Positions 1-8,494 of a stretch of 64,000 bases of DNA are shown here, piece by piece (the first letter of the stretch is position 1; each line of letters starts with the position of its first letter). The notes beneath the pieces are model-generated. The model saw only the letters and a program-made list of their open reading frames with translations, made no database searches and was not told where the DNA came from. Made by a program: the position numbers and the translations under genes. The stretch is taken from positions 1-64,000 of the forward strand of contig JAPLQY010000006.1 in NCBI GenBank assembly GCA_026399475.1. The letters are read 5' to 3'. Source of the DNA: Rhodocyclales bacterium. GTDB lineage: Bacteria > Pseudomonadota > Gammaproteobacteria > Burkholderiales > Rhodocyclaceae.

Positions 1-140
1 CGAATTCAAGGATCGCTACAATCGCCATTGGCGTCTCGAAAAAATGGGCTTCATGTCACCCCTTGAAGTCCGACAGGCTTCTGCCATGCGAAAGGCGGCC
101 TGAGTTGCAAAAGCGTGTCCAGACAATCGGAGCCGGTACA
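1..140 (+). mobile_element. Right end of an IS3-family-like insertion sequence
   Basis: The first 140 bases hold the end of a transposase frame on the plus strand (stop at 101-103) and a short non-coding end. Read from the inside of the disrupted neighbour, the element begins TGTACCGGCTCCGATTGTCT at base 140, a TG-starting terminus of the kind found in IS3-family inverted repeats. At this point homology to the transporter gene on the minus strand stops. The other end of the element lies outside the window, so the inverted repeat and target duplication cannot be checked. Confidence 0.6.
2..103 (+). CDS. IS3-family-like transposase, C-terminal fragment
   Basis: Only the last 33 codons are present. 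They contain a YNRHWRLEKMGFMSPLEVRQ stretch resembling the end of the rve/DDE integrase domain of IS3-family OrfB proteins, where a YN...SP(L/V)E pattern is usual. The frame is open to the window edge and ends with TGA at 101-103. The assignment rests on this short tail and on the IS-like terminus just after it. Confidence 0.5.
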   Translation, partial: EFKDRYNRHWRLEKMGFMSPLEVRQASAMRKAA

Positions 141-1087
141 ACCAGCTTGGAGGTAAACTCGCCCGCACGCGGAAAGATATGGTTGTAGCGCAGTCCAAAT
201 ACTTCGCCCTTGCCGTTAATCGCCAGACCGGCGCCGAGGTTGGGCGAATTGGTCGGCGAGTCGGTGCTGGAATTGCCGTAAATGAAGTCGATGCTGTCAC
301 CCAGCGAATACAGCGGCAGACGGTAGCCAATACTGAAAATATCTACTTTCACGCCATTTCCGTCTTGCCCCGGAATCATCCGGTTGCCAAGAATCTTCAT
401 GCCGCCCGGAGGATCCGCCGCAGTCGTGTAGGCCAGCGTCAGCACCTGATCGCTGTTAGCTACGTTCGCGTTCTGATAGGAAAAACCCACCCGATGTTTG
501 CCTCCGGCTTTTGTGCCGGTGTTGTCCAGCGTAAGGTAGAAGCGCTCGGGTTCTTCTTCCTTGACCTCAACCCGGACATCGACCTTGCCTTCGTCTTCAC
601 TGACACCCAGGGTCACTTCAAGCTGTTTCGCCGGATTCTCGTTGCTGAGCTGGACGTTTTCGGAAAGCTGGCGCATGTTCGGCGCCGCCCCTTCCTTCAG
701 CTGTGGCAGGCTGGCGCGCACATTTTCATCGTTGAAATACTTGTTGCCAGTGATGGTGACCTTGCCGACCACGCCCTCGCTGACTTGCAGCCGCACGACA
801 CCCGTGGTGAGCTCCTGCTCCGGCACATAGACCTGCACGGTGCCGTAGCCAAGCCGGCGAAACTCTCCTTCAAGGGCTTCCAGGGCCTTTTGCACATCGC
901 CATAAATCTTGCGCTGACCGACAAAGGGCGCAACCAGTTGCTGGGCCCTTTCCGCCGTCAGGATCGAATTCCCTTCGATCTGGAAACGCAGTATGTCGAA
1001 ACTCGCATCCTGTGCGGTCGCATGATTCAGCGATCCTGCCGCGAGAAAAGCGGCGGCAGCCAGCAGTTGGGCTATCGCTTTCGTCAT
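141..1087 (-). pseudogene. TpsB (FhaC/ShlB-type) outer-membrane transporter, truncated by an IS
   Basis: The product starts MTKAIAQLLAAAAFLAAGSL, a signal peptide, followed by a POTRA region (about residues 28-105, with FQIEGNSIL and the SEGVVGKVTITGN pattern) and the first strands of a beta-barrel. TpsB proteins secrete large exoproteins in two-partner secretion and normally have about 550-600 residues. Here homology stops after about 315 residues, at base 141, where the insertion sequence starts. The frame then runs a short way through IS DNA to a stop near base 56. The ATG at 1087 is preceded by GGGGAT; a TTG at 1093 is less likely. No TpsA substrate gene is visible in the window. The barrel and the pore-lining C-terminus are missing, so the gene should be non-functional. 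Confidence 0.75.
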
Positions 1088-1353
1088 AAACAAATCCCCA
1101 ATAAAACATTGACAAGCAAATCAATAGTCGAAATTGCTTTTGCTTATTGGTAAAAGTTAGCAGAGTTTCAGTTTATCAGCAACGTCTAATCGAGCAAACT
1201 CACTGTGGCACAAGGCAAAACGTTGCTGGTGTGCTGCGCCGCGCCGCAGACAAATGTCCAAACTTTCCAACATGGCTCCGGTGAGTCTTCCTTACCCTGA
1301 AAGCTGCCCCGCAAGAGGCAGCGCCGAAATTTGCAGGACGTGGCTCTTGCCCT

Positions 1354-2760
1354 TCAGCGAGACGCGGACCGATTGCGCGGTATGGCGCGCGGTTCCTGCA
1401 AGGGAGGGTTGCGCAGAGTGTCGTCAAGGCGCAGTCGCAGCGTGTCCTCCTCTCCCGGCAACAAGCGCAGGGGGAAGTCAGGGGACTTGCCCAGCCAGAT
1501 CCCGGTGCCGATGCCGGCCGCCAGGGCAATGGCCGTGCTGGCCAGCAAACGGCGCCAGACTTTCGCCGGACTGCGATTTAAAGACGCCTTGTCCTTTGCC
1601 GCCTCAAGCCGCTCAGCGGATGAGAGCTCCACGAGTGTCGCGACGATTTGCCGATGGCTGGCTGCCGCGGCTGCAGCTTCTGCTTCGGCCGCGGCACGCT
1701 CTGCTTGTGCCTTACTGGCCTTTTGCTCTGCCTCCCTGCGCACGACTACAGCGCGCTCTGCTTCCGCTTCACGTTCGGCGCGACAACGGGCTTCCCGTGC
1801 CATCTCGTTTTCTGCCGCAATGCGTGATAGCGCAGTAGCTTCGCAGATCTGCTCGGCACGAACCTTCTCGTTTGCCAGATCGGCCGCACGTCGTTCGGTT
1901 TCGACTCGCTCGCGGGCCAGGCGGCCGAGTTCCGTTTCCTTTTCGGCACGGGCAACCGCCGCGCGGGCCAGTTCGGCGGTGGCCAATTCGCGGCGCCGGG
2001 CATCCTCCAGCGCGTGCTGTTCGGCTTCGATCCGGGTGCGCAGTGCCGCTTCGGCCAGACGCTCGGTCTGCATCTGCCGGGCGGCCGCAGCCTCCCCCTC
2101 AGCCGCCGTGCGTTCGGCTTGGGCTGCACTGGCCTCGCGCTCGGCGTCGAGGCGCGCCGCGGCGACGCGTCCGGCTTCCGCTTCCTGCTCAGCGCGACGG
2201 CGGGCTTCCTGCGCCGCCTCGTGTTCTGCCTCTGCTCGCGACCGCGCTGCGCCTTCTGCCATCTGTTCGGCACGCAGTTGCTCAGCGGCACGCTCGGCAG
2301 CGTGCCGATCGGCCTCCGCCCGCTCCAAGGCTAGGCGGCCGAGTTCCGTTTCCTTTTCGGCACGGGCAACCGCCGCGCGGGCCAGTTCGGCGGTGGCCAA
2401 TTCGCGGCGCCGGGCATCCTCCAGCGCGTGCTGTTCGGCTTCGATCCGGGTGCGCAGTGCCGCTTCGGCCAGGCGCTCGACCTGCACCTGCCGGGCGACG
2501 ACGGCCTCTGCCGCTGTTTCCGCGGCAGCGCGGCTCAGCGCCTTTTCGGTGGCCAGATCCTCGGCCTGCTGGCGCTGCTGTGCTGCAGCCATCTGCTCCG
2601 CAGCTTGCGACTGGCGCGATTCGGCCGTGCTGCGGGCGCGCTCATCGACCGCGGCGCGGTTCAAGGCATCTGCCTGGGCCGCACGTTCGGCATCGCTCGC
2701 ATTCGCGGCAGCAGCAGCGACACTCGCAGCGAGTGCACGACGCTTGCGCTCCGCTTCCAT
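1354..2760 (-). CDS. Ala/Glu/Arg-rich coiled-coil protein with C-terminal membrane anchor
   Basis: The gene encodes about 468 residues, nearly all a charged alanine-rich coiled coil with repeated RAEAE/ARRRAE-type heptads. One predicted membrane segment lies near the C-terminus (LLASTAIALAAGIGTGIWLG) and a short polar tail follows. I recognise no enzymatic domain. The ATG at 2760 is preferred because any longer frame would run into cutA, which is read on the other strand from 2875; a TTG at 2784 with GGGAG upstream is an alternative. Two 138-residue blocks are internal duplicates and contain 140 identical bases. Low sequence complexity makes homology claims unsafe. It could be a structural or envelope-organising protein. 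Confidence 0.55.
   Translation of the reverse strand: MEAERKRRALAASVAAAAANASDAERAAQADALNRAAVDERARSTAESRQSQAAEQMAAAQQRQQAEDLATEKALSRAAAETAAEAVVARQVQVERLAEAALRTRIEAEQHALEDARRRELATAELARAAVARAEKETELGRLALERAEADRHAAERAAEQLRAEQMAEGAARSRAEAEHEAAQEARRRAEQEAEAGRVAAARLDAEREASAAQAERTAAEGEAAAARQMQTERLAEAALRTRIEAEQHALEDARRRELATAELARAAVARAEKETELGRLARERVETERRAADLANEKVRAEQICEATALSRIAAENEMAREARCRAEREAEAERAVVVRREAEQKASKAQAERAAAEAEAAAAAASHRQIVATLVELSSAERLEAAKDKASLNRSPAKVWRRLLASTAIALAAGIGTGIWLGKSPDFPLRLLPGEEDTLRLRLDDTLRNPPLQEPRAIPRNRSASR
1919..2472. repeat. Two 140-bp identical direct repeats inside the coiled-coil gene
   Basis: Bases 1919-2058 and 2333-2472 are identical by eye, with a period of 414 bp (138 codons), so the repeat keeps the reading frame. 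The blocks encode the same LRTRIEAEQHALEDARRREL segment. The near-perfect identity in a GC-rich coding region points to a recent duplication or ongoing gene conversion. Loss or gain of one unit would change the length of the coiled coil without breaking the frame. Confidence 0.85.
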
Positions 2761-2874
2761 CAATCCAGTCAACAGTTTGCTCAAGCCCGCGCTCCCGGTT
2801 CCGGACAAGAGTTCAAGCGTCCGGGTGCAACAGGCTAACCCAGACCTGGCGGAGGCCGAAGGTAGAATAGGCCG

Positions 2875-3231
2875 ATGGAAATATGCCAAACCCTGCTGAT
2901 TCTCACCAACCTCCCCGATGAGGCCAGTGCGCAAGCACTGGCCACGACTCTGGTGACGGAACGCTTGGCCGCCTGCGTGAACGTTCTCGCGCCCTGTCGT
3001 TCGACATATCGCTGGAAGGACGGGATCGAAAGCACGCAGGAAGTGCCGCTGCTGATCAAGAGCACGACAGCACGCTACCCGGCGCTCGAAACAGCGATCC
3101 GCGCCCACCACCCTTATGAACTTCCCGAGATCATCGCTGTCCCAATCGCTCACGGCCTGCCGGAATACCTGAGCTGGGTCACCGCCGAAACCTTTGCCGA
3201 GCACCCTGACGGGAACCGCGCCCCATGTTGA
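2875..3231 (+). CDS. cutA: CutA1 divalent-ion tolerance protein
   Basis: This 118-residue cytoplasmic protein matches the CutA1 family along its whole length (usual length about 105-115). It has the early LATTLVTERLAACVNVL helix/strand, YRWKDG and the HPYELPEIIAVPI core. CutA1 forms very stable trimers and is linked to copper and other divalent-cation tolerance; the biochemical role is still poorly defined. It overlaps the start of dsbD by 7 bp, so the two are probably translated together. This cutA-dsbD pairing is common in beta- and gammaproteobacteria. Confidence 0.93.
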   Translation: MEICQTLLILTNLPDEASAQALATTLVTERLAACVNVLAPCRSTYRWKDGIESTQEVPLLIKSTTARYPALETAIRAHHPYELPEIIAVPIAHGLPEYLSWVTAETFAEHPDGNRAPC

Positions 3232-5027
3232 CTCGTTTTCTGTTCCTGCTGCTGTTCGCCTTGACCACCGTGGCCCGGGCCGAAGAACCGCTCGATCCCC
3301 AACAGGCTTTCCGCTTCTCGGCCCGGGCCGTTGATGCAAGGACCATCGAGGCCCGCTGGCAGATCGCCGATGGCTACTACCTGTACCGCGACAAGTTCAA
3401 GTTCGCCCTCGAAGGTGGAACGCTCGGCGCGCCAAATCTGCCGCCGGGCAAGATCAAGGAAGACGAAAATTTCGGCAAGGTCGAGACCTACCGCAAGGAA
3501 GTAAAGATCCTGCTGCCGGTTGAAGCGGCCGGCCCGGTCACGCTGAAGGCCGTCTCACAAGGGTGCTGGGACGGCGGGATCTGTTACCCGCCGATCAACC
3601 AGGAAGCCAAACTGGATCTTGCCGCCCCGCAAAGCGGGAACCCTGGCATGCAAAGCACGGCAGCCGGAACGCCTGTAGCGTCAGCGCCGACTTCCGCGGC
3701 CTCCCGCGGGAATTCCTCCCCATCTCCCGCAGACGAGACCTCTCGCATCGCCGGCCTGTTCAAGGGCGACAATCTGGCCCTGGTGCTGGTCAGCTTCTTC
3801 GGTTTCGGCTTGCTGCTCTCGCTGACACCCTGTGTGTTCCCGATGATCCCGATCCTGTCCGGCATCATCGTCAATCACGGCCATGCCGTGAGCCATCTGC
3901 GTTCCTTCGTACTTTCGCTCGCCTATGTGCTGGGCATGGCCGTCACCTATGCCGCGGTGGGTGTCGCCGCCGGGCTTTCGGGAACGCTGCTCTCGGCTGC
4001 GCTGCAGAATGCCTGGGTGCTGGGCGGCTTCGCGCTGGTCTTTGTAGTGCTCTCGCTTTCGATGTTCGGCTTTTATGAATTGCAGATGCCGGCAGCGCTG
4101 CAAAGCCGGGTTTCCGACACGGCCAATCGACAAGGCGGATCGCTGCCCGCAATCGCGCTGATGGGAGCGCTCTCGGCACTGATCGTCGGCCCCTGCGTCG
4201 CAGCACCGCTGGCAGGTGCACTGCTCTATATCGCGCAAACCGGCAATGCGGTACTGGGCGGTACCGCACTATTCGTCATGGCGCTGGGCATGGGTGCACC
4301 ACTGCTTCTGGTGGGAGCGTTCTCCCGCTCGCTGCTGCCGAAGTCGGGACCATGGATGGAAGGCGTCAAGAAGTTTTTCGGCGTGATCATGCTGGCCACG
4401 GCCCTGTGGCTGGTTTCTCCGGTCATTCCTCTTTGGCTGCAGATGCTCGGCTGGGCGCTGCTGATGGTCATTCCGGCGATCTATCTGCATGCACTCGACC
4501 CCCTGCCATCCCACGCCCACGGCTGGCAACGCCTGGGCAAGGGTCTCGGCGTAATCCTTCTGCTCGTTGGCGCGGCCATGCTGATGGGGATGCTGGGCGG
4601 CGCCAAAGACCCGCTGCAGCCGCTGGGGTTTCTGCGTGCCGGCATTGCGGCCGAAACCCCGGTGACGACTTTCGAGCGCGTCGCATCGATCGAACGACTC
4701 GACGCCCGGCTCGCCGAAGCAAAATCCACAGGCAAACCCGTCATGCTGGACTTCTACGCCGACTGGTGCGTGAGCTGCAAGGAGATGGAACGCTTCACCT
4801 TCGCCGATCCACAGGTCGCCGCGCGCATGAAGCAGTTTGTGCTGCTGAAAGCCGATGTGACCGCAAACAACCCAGCCGACATCGCGCTGCTCAAGCGCTT
4901 TGGCCTCTTCGGGCCGCCGGGCATCATCTTCTTCGATGCAAGCGGTCGTGAACAGGGCGATCTGCGTGTCGTCGGCTTCCAGCCTGCGGAAAAGTTTCTG
5001 CCTACCCTCGAGCGCATACTGCGCTAA
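3225..5027 (+). CDS. dsbD: Thiol:disulfide interchange protein DsbD
   Basis: The 600-residue protein has all three DsbD modules. A signal peptide (MLTRFLFLLLFALTTVARA) leads into the periplasmic alpha domain with the Cys pair C114/C120 in CWDGGIC. The eight-helix membrane domain carries one cysteine in LTPCVFPM and the partner in VGPCVAAPL. The C-terminal thioredoxin-like domain carries WCVSC (C515/C518). DsbD passes electrons from cytoplasmic thioredoxin to periplasmic DsbC, DsbG and cytochrome c maturation factors. Length and cysteines are normal, so the protein should be active. The start codon overlaps the cutA stop. Confidence 0.96.
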   Translation: MLTRFLFLLLFALTTVARAEEPLDPQQAFRFSARAVDARTIEARWQIADGYYLYRDKFKFALEGGTLGAPNLPPGKIKEDENFGKVETYRKEVKILLPVEAAGPVTLKAVSQGCWDGGICYPPINQEAKLDLAAPQSGNPGMQSTAAGTPVASAPTSAASRGNSSPSPADETSRIAGLFKGDNLALVLVSFFGFGLLLSLTPCVFPMIPILSGIIVNHGHAVSHLRSFVLSLAYVLGMAVTYAAVGVAAGLSGTLLSAALQNAWVLGGFALVFVVLSLSMFGFYELQMPAALQSRVSDTANRQGGSLPAIALMGALSALIVGPCVAAPLAGALLYIAQTGNAVLGGTALFVMALGMGAPLLLVGAFSRSLLPKSGPWMEGVKKFFGVIMLATALWLVSPVIPLWLQMLGWALLMVIPAIYLHALDPLPSHAHGWQRLGKGLGVILLLVGAAMLMGMLGGAKDPLQPLGFLRAGIAAETPVTTFERVASIERLDARLAEAKSTGKPVMLDFYADWCVSCKEMERFTFADPQVAARMKQFVLLKADVTANNPADIALLKRFGLFGPPGIIFFDASGREQGDLRVVGFQPAEKFLPTLERILR

Positions 5028-5043
5028 TTACTTCGGAGCCTCC

Positions 5044-5637
5044 ATGTTCACCGGCATCATCACCGCCGCAGGAAAAATCAGCCATGCCCAGCCGCTCGAA
5101 AAAGGTGTTCGCCTCACCATCGAAGCGCCCGGCCTCAATCTCGCCGATGTCGCCCTGGGAGATTCCATCGCCCACGGTGGCGTTTGCCTGACCGTGATCG
5201 CGAAACGGAAAAACAGCTACCAGGTCGATGTCTCTCGCGAAACGCTTGACTGCACGGTCGGCCTTGATGAGCCGGGCGGCGAGGTCAATCTGGAAAAGGC
5301 CATGCGTCTTTCCGACTTCATCGGCGGACACTTGGTATCGGGCCATGTCGACGGCGTTGGCGAAGTGGAGAAGTTCGAGAAAATCGGCGAATCTCACGAA
5401 CTGGTGATCAAGGCGCCAAAGGCGCTGGCGAAATACATCGCGCGCAAGGGTTCGATCACCGTCGATGGCGTGTCGCTGACCACCAATCGAGTCAAGGGCC
5501 GACGCTTCTCGATAAATCTTATTCCGCACACGGTCGAAGTAACCACGCTGAAACGCCTGCACCCCGGCGCCAGGGTGAACCTGGAAGTCGATCTGATCGC
5601 ACGCTACGTCGAGCGCATGTTGATTGCTGCAGAATAA
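5044..5637 (+). CDS. ribE: Riboflavin synthase alpha chain, with an island-supplied 3' end
   Basis: Riboflavin synthase joins two 6,7-dimethyl-8-ribityllumazine molecules to give riboflavin. The 197-residue protein has the usual tandem lumazine-binding barrels: MFTGIITAAG at the start, GVCLTV in the first barrel, and SDFIGGHLVSGHVDG with DGVSLT in the second. The gene begins 16 bp after dsbD. The last 14 codons lie in and beyond the left island junction (5596-5619), so the C-terminus (...ERMLIAAE) is encoded by the island. The ancestral tail, ...[10 protein letters not shown], is stranded at 50664-50711. Both tails keep the frame, so the enzyme should still work. In most relatives ribBA follows directly; here it is 45 kb away. 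Confidence 0.95.
   Translation: MFTGIITAAGKISHAQPLEKGVRLTIEAPGLNLADVALGDSIAHGGVCLTVIAKRKNSYQVDVSRETLDCTVGLDEPGGEVNLEKAMRLSDFIGGHLVSGHVDGVGEVEKFEKIGESHELVIKAPKALAKYIARKGSITVDGVSLTTNRVKGRRFSINLIPHTVEVTTLKRLHPGARVNLEVDLIARYVERMLIAAE
5596..5619 (+). other. attL: left attachment-site repeat in ribE
   Basis: Bases 5596-5619 match 50664-50687 at 22 of 24 positions; the two mismatches are synonymous (CGC/CGT for Arg and CGC/CGA for Arg). The stretch encodes IARYVERM of riboflavin synthase in both places. An integrase gene begins 190 bp downstream. This is the expected structure when a tyrosine-recombinase island inserts at a gene 3' end and restores the reading frame. Confidence 0.9.
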
Positions 5638-5757
5638 GCTCCGATCTGAAATCGTCTAGTACACAATATACAGTAATAACAATACATTAAATGCAAGGCA
5701 AGTTCTGTTCGATACAGTAATCAACACAACGAGACACAGTTGTTTAAGCAGCTTTTT

Positions 5758-5805
5758 GACGGTATGATTGGCGGTATTTGAGTTTATACCGCTAAGAATA
5801 CCGTC
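5758..5805 (+). promoter_or_regulatory. Nested dyads upstream of the integrase (operator or arm-type sites)
   Basis: GACGGTAT (5758-5765) pairs with ATACCGTC (5798-5805), and inside it GCGGTAT (5771-5777) pairs with ATACCGC (5786-5792). The integrase ATG is 2 bp after the outer arm. GACGGTAT also occurs twice in direct orientation at the right end of the island (50585-50592 and 50597-50604). The shared motif at both ends fits arm-type binding sites for the integrase N-terminal domain, which could also autoregulate int. The surrounding 5638-5807 stretch is AT-rich and has no other gene. Confidence 0.6.
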
Positions 5806-5807
5806 AG

Positions 5808-7037
5808 ATGCTCACCAAACGTTCAGTGGAAAAGGAAGCACCGTCCAGCGAGCCTAAGAAGGTTCCGGACGCCAAGGGCCTGTATCTCTTCGTAACGCCC
5901 CAGGGATCGAAGTCATGGCGGTACGACTATCGTTTCGGAGGGAAGCGGCGCACGATGACGTTCGGCTTGTTCCCCGCAGTCACTTTGGACGAAGCGCGGA
6001 ATCTGCATTTTGCTGCGCGGAGCATGCTATCGGAGGGGCGCGATCCGATGGCAGTAAGAAAGGTGGGGAAGAGCGAGCGGTTGATCGGCCTCGGCAATAC
6101 GTTTGATAAGGTCTGGACTGGATGGTTTGACTCGAAAAAGGAACGCCGCTCTGAAGTATGGCGCCAAGGTCATCAACTGAATTTCACGCGAGACCTGTCG
6201 CCAGCGTTCGGCAATATTCCCTTGGCCGATATTACGACTGAGGCACTACTTGGCGTTCTTGAGAAAGTTGCAAAACGCTCTGGCGTGAAGACTGCCGAGA
6301 GAGTGAGGCAGACCGCTATTCAAGTGTTCGATTACGGTCGCAGAAAACTAAAGATAACCGCAAACGTAGCTCGCGCACTTACCGGGTGGGCGGAAATTCC
6401 TGCTAAGCGAAATCACGCCTGGTTGAAGGAATCGGAAATACCTGCATTTCTTGACGCTGTTGATGCATACCCCGGCTACCTGACGACAAGATATGCTGTG
6501 CAGTTGCTATTTCTAACCTTCGTTCGCAAAGGAGAACTGCGCGAAGCGAAGTGGTCCGAGTTCGACCTCGAAAATGCGATCTGGGTTGTACCGGCGGAAC
6601 GCATGAAAATGTTAACGGAGCACAAAGCCAACCGTCACAATGCCCACGATGTACCACTCAGCCGTCAGGCAATCCAACTGTTGGAGGAATTGCGACCAAT
6701 CAGCGCCGGGTCTGAGTACTTGTTTCCGGGTAACAGCAGTCTGGAAAAGCCGATAGCAAAAAGCACATTGAACGTGATGTTCGGACGTATGGGTTATTCT
6801 AAAGCGCTAACACCACACGGCATTCGTGCTACGGTGAGTACCATCTTGAACGAACGAGGCTACCGTGGCGACTTAATAGAACGTCAACTTGCCCACGTTG
6901 ACTCGAATGGAACACGTGCGGCATATAACCACGCGAAGTATTTGGATGAGCGGCGCGAAATGATGCAGGCATGGGCTGACATCCTTGATGAGCTTCGCCT
7001 CGCGCCCCAAAACAAAGGAACCGAACAATGGGCGTAA
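5808..7037 (+). CDS. int: P4-like tyrosine recombinase (island integrase)
   Basis: The 409-residue protein has the P4-type layout: an N-terminal arm-binding domain (DUF4102 type, with DAKGLYLFVTPQGSKSWRYD and the YRFGGKRRTMTFGLFPAVTL pattern), a central core-binding helical domain and a C-terminal catalytic domain. Visible catalytic elements are the Arg in FVRKGELREAKW, HGIRATVST (HxxR), and the C-terminal tyrosine in RAAYNHAKYL. It should catalyse integration and excision at the ribE 3' end, given its place beside attL. A small AlpA-like gene follows with a 10-bp overlap, which is typical for this class. No Shine-Dalgarno sequence is obvious before the ATG. Confidence 0.93.
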   Translation: MLTKRSVEKEAPSSEPKKVPDAKGLYLFVTPQGSKSWRYDYRFGGKRRTMTFGLFPAVTLDEARNLHFAARSMLSEGRDPMAVRKVGKSERLIGLGNTFDKVWTGWFDSKKERRSEVWRQGHQLNFTRDLSPAFGNIPLADITTEALLGVLEKVAKRSGVKTAERVRQTAIQVFDYGRRKLKITANVARALTGWAEIPAKRNHAWLKESEIPAFLDAVDAYPGYLTTRYAVQLLFLTFVRKGELREAKWSEFDLENAIWVVPAERMKMLTEHKANRHNAHDVPLSRQAIQLLEELRPISAGSEYLFPGNSSLEKPIAKSTLNVMFGRMGYSKALTPHGIRATVSTILNERGYRGDLIERQLAHVDSNGTRAAYNHAKYLDERREMMQAWADILDELRLAPQNKGTEQWA

Positions 7038-7588
7038 AGAAGTATCTACGAGCCAGTCAGATTGTTGAGCTCACTGGTCTATCGCGAGCAACTATCTATG
7101 CCATGGAGAAGAAGGGCGATTTCCCGCAAAAGATACCGCTCGGAGCACGCGCAGTAGCATGGGTAGAGTCAGAAATTGAAGCGTGGCTTGAGGAACGAAA
7201 GTCGGCAATCAAAACGGGGAGAGAGGCGAAGCCAGGGCGCCCGCCCACTGCGGGAAAGCCCCGGGTGTCCGAGGATGCCTCGTCGGTCAATGTGGCGCCA
7301 CAAATAGTGGGTAAGAACCTTTCCTCCAAATTAAGAGCAGCTTTAGCACGCACGAATTTCTCTGCAACAAGAAATGAAGACTGGGGGCAAAGCGACCCAA
7401 CCCCAAGTGAAAAGCAAATGGCTACTGTTCGAGCAAAGCTAGCTGCGAGCGCCGCGCAATCAAAAGGGACTGGCAATCGTCCCCGCTCGGCAAGTGCTAT
7501 CAGCGGTGCGACTACAGTTTCCGGCAAAGGAATTAGAGGCGAGGTGAATGTGCTCGCAGGGTCGACGCCAAAGAAGAAGACGCGCTGA
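7028..7588 (+). CDS. AlpA-like DNA-binding regulator/excisionase with long tail
   Basis: Residues 5-60 form a MerR/AlpA-type winged helix (LRASQIVELTGLSRATIYAM, then FPQKIPLGARAVAWVESEIEAW), as in P4 AlpA and Cox/Xis-type directionality factors that control int expression and excision. The gene overlaps the end of int, so the two are co-translated. The protein is 186 residues, while AlpA proteins are usually about 70. The extra 120 residues are basic, Ser/Ala/Lys-rich and probably disordered, with a KKKTR end; I recognise no domain there. Confidence 0.75.
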   Translation: MGVKKYLRASQIVELTGLSRATIYAMEKKGDFPQKIPLGARAVAWVESEIEAWLEERKSAIKTGREAKPGRPPTAGKPRVSEDASSVNVAPQIVGKNLSSKLRAALARTNFSATRNEDWGQSDPTPSEKQMATVRAKLAASAAQSKGTGNRPRSASAISGATTVSGKGIRGEVNVLAGSTPKKKTR

Positions 7589-7954
7589 CAATGTACTTCT
7601 GTTTCACCAAGCCAGCCATATGCCAAGTTAGCCAAAAGGAAGCAGAGAACAGGCGCATTGCCTAGCTCACTTTCGGAGCGCCAATATTTCTGGCGCATAG
7701 CGGCAAAGTTTTTTTGTTCACCGTGGGTCTAATGGCCTGAGTCACAATAAAACCGTCGTGTTTGTGCCAATCCGCTGGCATGCAGTTCAGAACGCGACTC
7801 ACTCCGCAGCATCTCGCTTGATTGGACGGCCCCGGAATCTCATCGGGGACAGCGTCACCGTCGAGCAACCATCTCACACTCGTTAAGCAAACCCGAGGTA
7901 TTTCCACTCGTGCGAGCGGCTGCGTTTTTTCGCACCACTTTTCGAGGAGCACTT
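7589..7954. other. Gene-poor stretch between alpA-like and protease-like genes
   Basis: No convincing reading frame is seen on either strand in these 366 bases. A small dyad (CCCCG...CGGGG) lies about 110 bp before the next gene. The last bases carry the GAGGAG ribosome-binding site of the gene at 7955. Confidence 0.4.
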
Positions 7955-8452
7955 ATGGCTACCACACCAACACCCGCAGCAACAGGTCCATCCCTGAATT
8001 TTCAACCGGCATTCAATCGCGTCGCCCAGAGTTCGGAGTTCGACTGTGCGTTCGCGTGCATTGCAATGATCTCGGGGAAAAGTCTCGCCGAGGTTAAGGC
8101 TGCAGCGGTCTCCAACTTCAAATTCCCGAAAACCGGTCCCTACTGGATAGACCAGGATTTGATATGCAAGCTGTTCGCGCACTTCGGATACGTGGCTACG
8201 GTCTATAGGGAGACTACAACCATCTCGGACTTGCCCGATGTGGCGGTCCTGATGGTTGACTTCAATCCTGAAACCGATATCGGCAGGCACGTACTGTTCT
8301 ATCGTCAGCGCGGCGCAATCAGCAAGCCGCCACTGGAGGTAATTATTGATCCGGCATTTTGGATTCCAGCGGACAAACAGATCCGTACCGACGTGAAGGG
8401 ACTGCCGTCCTCCCACTACATCGGCGTACACCCGATGAAGCCGGTCAAGTAG
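7955..8452 (+). CDS. Papain/C39-like cysteine peptidase fold protein
   Basis: The 165-residue protein has the order expected of small papain-like or C39-like domains. A DCAFACIAMISGK segment places Cys31 at a helix start, RHVLFYRQRG places His112 on a strand, and VIIDPAFW places Asp132. The SLAEVKAAA helix after the cysteine resembles the C39 family, where such domains cleave double-Gly leaders or, standing alone, process other peptides. There is no ABC transporter or leader-peptide gene beside it. It starts at ATG 7955 after GAGGAG. It lies just upstream of the retron, but a link is unproven. Catalytic function is inferred only from residue order. Confidence 0.5.
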   Translation: MATTPTPAATGPSLNFQPAFNRVAQSSEFDCAFACIAMISGKSLAEVKAAAVSNFKFPKTGPYWIDQDLICKLFAHFGYVATVYRETTTISDLPDVAVLMVDFNPETDIGRHVLFYRQRGAISKPPLEVIIDPAFWIPADKQIRTDVKGLPSSHYIGVHPMKPVK

Positions 8453-8465
8453 TTCTGGCGGCACA

Positions 8466-8494
8466 GTAACCGGTACGGGCGCTGTACCGGTTAC
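8466..8494. repeat. Perfect 11-bp inverted repeat between convergent frames
   Basis: GTAACCGGTAC (8466-8476) and GTACCGGTTAC (8484-8494) form a perfect stem with a 7-base loop just after the peptidase-like gene. There is no T-run on either side, so a classical intrinsic terminator is not certain. It may end transcription or mark an old junction next to the XRE remnant. Confidence 0.65.

Noticed and set aside
179-1153. 324-codon plus-strand frame
   Set aside because: It lies antisense to the TpsB gene, which has a clear signal peptide and POTRA pattern.
1331-2899. 522-codon plus-strand Ser/Arg/Ala-rich frame
   Set aside because: It is the antisense shadow of the coiled-coil gene, kept open by high GC and repeats, and it ends inside cutA.
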